NCBI GenBank assembly: GCA_002350445.1
Contig: DEEV01000044.1
Coordinates: 462-10,129 of the forward strand
Reading direction: 5' to 3'
From: Treponema sp. UBA2869
Lineage (GTDB): Bacteria; Spirochaetota; Spirochaetia; Treponematales; Treponemataceae
Length of the DNA: 9,668 nt
The notes under the pieces: generated by a model
Database searches by the model: none
What the model saw: the letters and a program-made list of their open reading frames with translations, nothing else
Told to the model about the DNA's origin: nothing
Shown: in pieces, positions 7,262 through 9,668 of the stretch
How the letters are laid out: each line of letters starts with the position of its first letter
Numbering within the stretch: the stretch's first letter is position 1
Translations under genes and position numbers: made by a program

Positions 7262-7290
7262 ATTATAATGTTTTTCAATTTATTTGTCAT
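7262..7290 (-). promoter_or_regulatory. Near-consensus sigma-70 promoter for valS
   Basis: On the minus strand the -35 box ATGACA (7285-7290, five of six consensus bases) is separated by exactly 17 bases from a perfect -10 box TATAAT (7262-7267). The predicted start is near 7254, giving a leader of roughly 97 bases to the valS ATG with two hairpins. It lies downstream of the preceding terminator at 7390-7421, as expected for an independent transcription unit. Confidence 0.72.
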
Positions 7291-7348
7291 TAGCGCATTA
7301 TTTCAGGCATTATTCCTGCACAAAGGTGCCTCATGACAAACGCATTAT
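7283..7348. repeat. Dyad and direct repeat overlapping the valS -35 region
   Basis: TTTGTCAT (7283-7290) and ATGACAAA (7333-7340) form a perfect 8-bp inverted pair 42 bases apart, and CGCATTAT occurs as a direct repeat at 7294-7301 and 7341-7348. One arm covers the valS -35 box, so it could be an operator. With this AT content chance is also possible. The rest of 7291-7389 holds no open frame or recognised RNA. Confidence 0.25.
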
Positions 7349-7389
7349 AATTATCGTTATAAGAAAAACCTTCCGCTTTGCGTCCTGAC

Positions 7390-7421
7390 AAATAAAAAAG
7401 GCAGACCATTCAGCCTGCCTT
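7390..7421 (-). terminator. Rho-independent terminator of the RND/LolA-like operon
   Basis: On the minus strand AAGGCAG (7415-7421) pairs with CTGCCTT (7398-7404). A G·U and a C-G pair can extend the stem inward. The stem is followed by a run TTTTTTATT (about 7391-7399, overlapping the base of the stem). It lies 22 bases after the stop codon of the LolA-like gene. Confidence 0.88.
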
Positions 7422-7443
7422 CAAGGTTACTTATAAAATAGTA

Positions 7444-8235
7444 TTACAAACGACCTGTATTCAAGAAGTTTGGTGTAAAATATCCATCTGGAAGAGGTTT
7501 ATCAACTTCGATATTTACCATTTTCATTACAGTTGCGTGATTTGTCTGAACATTTGTCATAACGTTTTCCAATGGAATGTTATAAACACGACCATTTGTT
7601 CCAGGCATTTTCTTAATTGCCTTAATTTCGTTTACTTTAATCAATTTGCCTTTTTTGTCGTAAAGTTCAATATATGTTGGAATCCATGAATCCTTTGTAA
7701 CCCATGAAATTCTATAAGAATACTGGCTTGATTTTGGATCTTTTGGAGTTGATTTTACAACATACAAATCCTTAAAGTTACCTTTATCTTCACTCTGCTT
7801 CAAAAGTTCATGAACGTCTTCGTCAACTTCACGAGAACTCATATCATCATAGCTAAAATCTGTTCCAACAAAAGCTTTTGAACCATCAGAAGCGGCAACA
7901 CGGCGAGTTGATTTTAATGAAGGAAGATAAATCCACTTGTCATCATCTTTTCCATCATTTTCTTTCTGCAAAAAGCGTGTATCTTTTACTGATGCAGGAG
8001 ACAAGAAAATCATTACAACATCTGAAAGATTATCTTTACAGCGTCCGTACTCACCTACATTACGAACTTCTTCTACTGCGCCATTTTTTGTTAAAGTTAC
8101 CTGAACTGCAGCTTTTGAAAAATCCGGTTTCTGTCGATCAAAAACATTTTTCATAATTTCTGTACCGTCAATTGCAAATGCAGAAGTGCACAAAGTCATT
8201 ACAGCAAGTGCTGCCAAAGTTTTAATTAATTTCAT
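7444..8235 (-). CDS. Periplasmic LolA-like 'outer membrane lipoprotein-sorting' protein
   Basis: Encodes 263 residues from ATG 8233-8235, which has GGGGG (8244-8248) eight bases upstream. The ATG five codons earlier (8248-8250) has no ribosome site. A Sec signal peptide is clear: MKLIK, a hydrophobic core, then SAFA with likely cleavage after residue 21. The mature protein resembles the LolA-like family typically annotated as outer membrane lipoprotein-sorting protein: FLSPASVKDTRFLQ, then DDKWIYLPSLKSTRRV, then a GTDFSYDDM block in mid-protein. That is the strand pattern of an open beta-barrel holding an acyl chain. It is clearly longer than classical LolA, so lipoprotein transport should not be assumed; lipid carriage is the safer inference. 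The RND transporter gene lies 70 bases upstream on the same strand and presumably supplies or accepts the cargo. A terminator follows. Confidence 0.85.
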   Translation of the reverse strand: MKLIKTLAALAVMTLCTSAFAIDGTEIMKNVFDRQKPDFSKAAVQVTLTKNGAVEEVRNVGEYGRCKDNLSDVVMIFLSPASVKDTRFLQKENDGKDDDKWIYLPSLKSTRRVAASDGSKAFVGTDFSYDDMSSREVDEDVHELLKQSEDKGNFKDLYVVKSTPKDPKSSQYSYRISWVTKDSWIPTYIELYDKKGKLIKVNEIKAIKKMPGTNGRVYNIPLENVMTNVQTNHATVMKMVNIEVDKPLPDGYFTPNFLNTGRL

Positions 8236-8272
8236 TTGAGTTACCCCCATTCTATATTTTGATAACCACTAC

Positions 8273-8296
8273 ATTGGTTCAAAGTTACGAACCAAT
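8273..8296 (-). promoter_or_regulatory. Intercistronic stem-loop between the RND transporter and LolA-like genes
   Basis: ATTGGTTC (8273-8280) pairs perfectly with GAACCAAT (8289-8296) around an eight-base loop; a G·U and an A-U pair can lengthen it. No T-tract follows on the minus strand, so I read it as a processing or mRNA-stability element that could let the downstream LolA-like gene accumulate separately, not as a terminator. I found no convincing promoter between the two genes. Confidence 0.42.
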
Positions 8297-8305
8297 ATGT
8301 GATTA

Positions 8306-9668
8306 TTATTTTTTTACTTTTTCCTGAGCAATTTTTGCTTTATAAGCTTCGCGTTTTTCTTTTGGCCACATAAATTTTGGATCAAATGCATTCAAGACAC
8401 CAGGAATAATTGTCATTGCGGCTGTAGAACTTGTGAACATAACCACTGCAACAAGAATTCCAATGTAACGCAGAATGATAAACTTACTGAACACAAGAAC
8501 AAGGAATCCAAATCCTACGGCAATTGCATTTGTAATAATACCTTTTCCGCTGGAATTAAATGTCTTTTTAGCGACCTCTTCAGAATTTTCACAGAAAGCA
8601 CGCTCATGCTGATAGGTTTCCATAAAGTGAATTGTATAATCAATACCTACACCAATTGCGATTGATGAAACAATACTTGTACACAAATCAAGCTTAATTC
8701 CTGTAAATCCCATTACCATAAAGTTCAGCATAATTACAAGCCCCAGCGGAATTGCTCCAATAAGTCCTGCCCAGCCACTTTTGAAAGACAGTGCAATAAT
8801 CAGGAATACCATAATAAGCGAGAATACAATAGACACCATCTGGCTGTTTATTACAAGATTACTCATTGTATATTCCAAAGCCGCACTACCAGTTGCAGAA
8901 ACTGTATAGTTCTTAGGGAAGTATTTTGCAGCATAAGCATTAATATCGTCTATAAGCTTTCCTGTATCTACAGTGCTGTGAGTTTTAAGCTGCATCTGAA
9001 TTCTGATTGCTTTAGGATTTGTCATATCATCAGCAAAACGCGTAATTGCATTGCTGGAAAGAAGATACAAATACTGAGTAACAAGATCAGAAAGTGCTTC
9101 CTGTCGGTCTACAGGATATTTTTCTACATCATACGGAATTTCGTAATAAGCAAGTCCATTGTAATTAAGTTCACGCTCAATTTCGCGTACAATTTCAGAA
9201 GGCTTAGCTTTTTCGCCGCCTGCCTGAGCATACGCTGTATTAATAATATCAAGCATCTGCTGAATAGATGCAGTAGAATCCAATGTTTTAATATGCTCAG
9301 ATTCTATTCCGCCGGTAGCTCCTTCTACAGGTACATGCATAACCTGATTCATTCTCTTAATAAATGTTGTAAACGAAACAATTTTTCCAATTTCCGGATG
9401 ATTAATTGAAAGGTAATTCTGCATGTCATCTACAGCCTTAAGAACAACCGGGTCTGTAAGTGAATAGTACTGCTTAACGGCAGGCATAGATTCCACTACA
9501 GACGAAGAATCAGCTGAATCAAAATTAAAGTCACCAAAATCAAAATCTGATGAAGCTTCAGATGAAGAAAAATCAAAATCACTTGCGGCAGAATCATCTG
9601 CGCCGGAAAAATCAAAATCACCAAAATCTGCGGCAGAATCTGAAGAATCAGAAATTTCTTCGGCAGAC
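8306..9668 (-). CDS. MMPL/RND-family transporter (HAE3-like), C-terminal half, 5' end outside window
   Basis: The frame is open without a stop from the window edge to TAA 8306-8308, giving about 454 residues; the N-terminal half lies beyond 9668. A GTG at 9494-9496 is an internal codon, not a start. Visible parts are an Asp/Phe/Ser-rich tract (9497-9667), then a soluble periplasmic domain from about SLTDPVVLKAVDDM to SATGSAALEYT. Five membrane helices follow, corresponding to TM8-TM12 of the family. The third contains GVGIDYTIHF, the conserved MMPL motif whose Asp takes part in proton coupling. The C-terminus is short, basic and cytoplasmic. HAE3-type RND proteins use the proton gradient to move lipids or other hydrophobic molecules toward the outer envelope. 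The LolA-like gene downstream fits a lipid or lipoprotein export role; the actual cargo cannot be read from the sequence. Confidence 0.9.
   Translation of the reverse strand, partial: SAEEISDSSDSAADFGDFDFSGADDSAASDFDFSSSEASSDFDFGDFNFDSADSSSVVESMPAVKQYYSLTDPVVLKAVDDMQNYLSINHPEIGKIVSFTTFIKRMNQVMHVPVEGATGGIESEHIKTLDSTASIQQMLDIINTAYAQAGGEKAKPSEIVREIERELNYNGLAYYEIPYDVEKYPVDRQEALSDLVTQYLYLLSSNAITRFADDMTNPKAIRIQMQLKTHSTVDTGKLIDDINAYAAKYFPKNYTVSATGSAALEYTMSNLVINSQMVSIVFSLIMVFLIIALSFKSGWAGLIGAIPLGLVIMLNFMVMGFTGIKLDLCTSIVSSIAIGVGIDYTIHFMETYQHERAFCENSEEVAKKTFNSSGKGIITNAIAVGFGFLVLVFSKFIILRYIGILVAVVMFTSSTAAMTIIPGVLNAFDPKFMWPKEKREAYKAKIAQEKVKK
9497..9667 (-). repeat. Asp/Phe/Ser-rich low-complexity tract in the RND transporter
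   Basis: These 57 codons consist almost only of Asp, Ser, Phe, Ala, Gly and Glu. The motif DFDF recurs three times (DFGDFDF, SDFDF, SDFDFGDFNF), each followed or preceded by Ser/Ala clusters. At DNA level a unit starting gaaaaatcaaaatcac on the plus strand (about 9567 and 9606) and ending gcggcagaatc is repeated roughly 39-45 bases apart, so slippage or tandem duplication is likely. It lies upstream of the second periplasmic domain and lacks Lys/Arg entirely. Confidence 0.8.

Noticed and set aside
8978..9409. Plus-strand open frame of 143 codons
   Set aside because: It is antisense to the conserved RND transporter coding sequence, shows no recognisable domain, and its composition is that of an antisense shadow.
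9494..9496. GTG as the start of the RND transporter gene
   Set aside because: The frame stays open without a stop to the window edge, and a start here would remove the first half of a normal 12-helix transporter. The gene is cut by the window, not truncated.

Overview
The window looks like chromosomal sequence from a spirochaete of the Treponema type. It is AT-rich and fully packed on one strand. It encodes a signal peptide and a lipobox of bacterial outer-membrane/periplasm type, and the ValRS N-terminus (MKAIELEKAYEPKSFEDRIY) resembles treponemal ValRS as I remember it. The genus call is an inference from protein flavour and base composition; no rRNA or other decisive marker is present.

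Layout: every convincing gene is on the minus strand, so transcription runs from high to low coordinates. From 9668 downward the order is as follows. (1) The C-terminal half of an MMPL/RND (HAE3-type) transporter, cut by the window edge, carrying an Asp/Phe/Ser-rich low-complexity tract. (2) A secreted LolA-like 'outer membrane lipoprotein-sorting' protein, followed by a good Rho-independent terminator. (3) A ~230-base intergenic stretch (about 7158-7390) holding a near-consensus promoter and two leader hairpins, feeding valS. (4) valS itself, a complete valyl-tRNA synthetase. (5) A palindromic repeat that forms the valS terminator. (6) A tight four-gene group: a small lipoprotein, a single-domain RelA/SpoT-like HD hydrolase (putative small alarmone hydrolase), a ~797-residue polytopic membrane protein of DUF2157 (probably plus DUF4401) type, and a GDYXXLXY-type single-pass membrane protein.

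How the genes may work together: the RND transporter and the LolA-like protein form a plausible envelope lipid or lipoprotein trafficking pair. ValRS is housekeeping. The four-gene group is translationally coupled (stop codons and Shine-Dalgarno sequences overlap or nearly touch). It joins a known but functionally unassigned pairing, DUF2157/DUF4401 with GDYXXLXY, to a nucleotide hydrolase and a surface or periplasmic lipoprotein.

The most unusual feature is a 26-nt repeat present twice, 24 of 26 identical. One copy lies in frame inside valS and adds a VSTGSTTG peptide to a ValRS loop. The other lies just after the valS stop codon as an intact hairpin with a T-tract. It behaves like a mobile palindromic element that can serve either as coding sequence or as a terminator. 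I see no rRNA, tRNA, CRISPR array, insertion sequence or phage gene.
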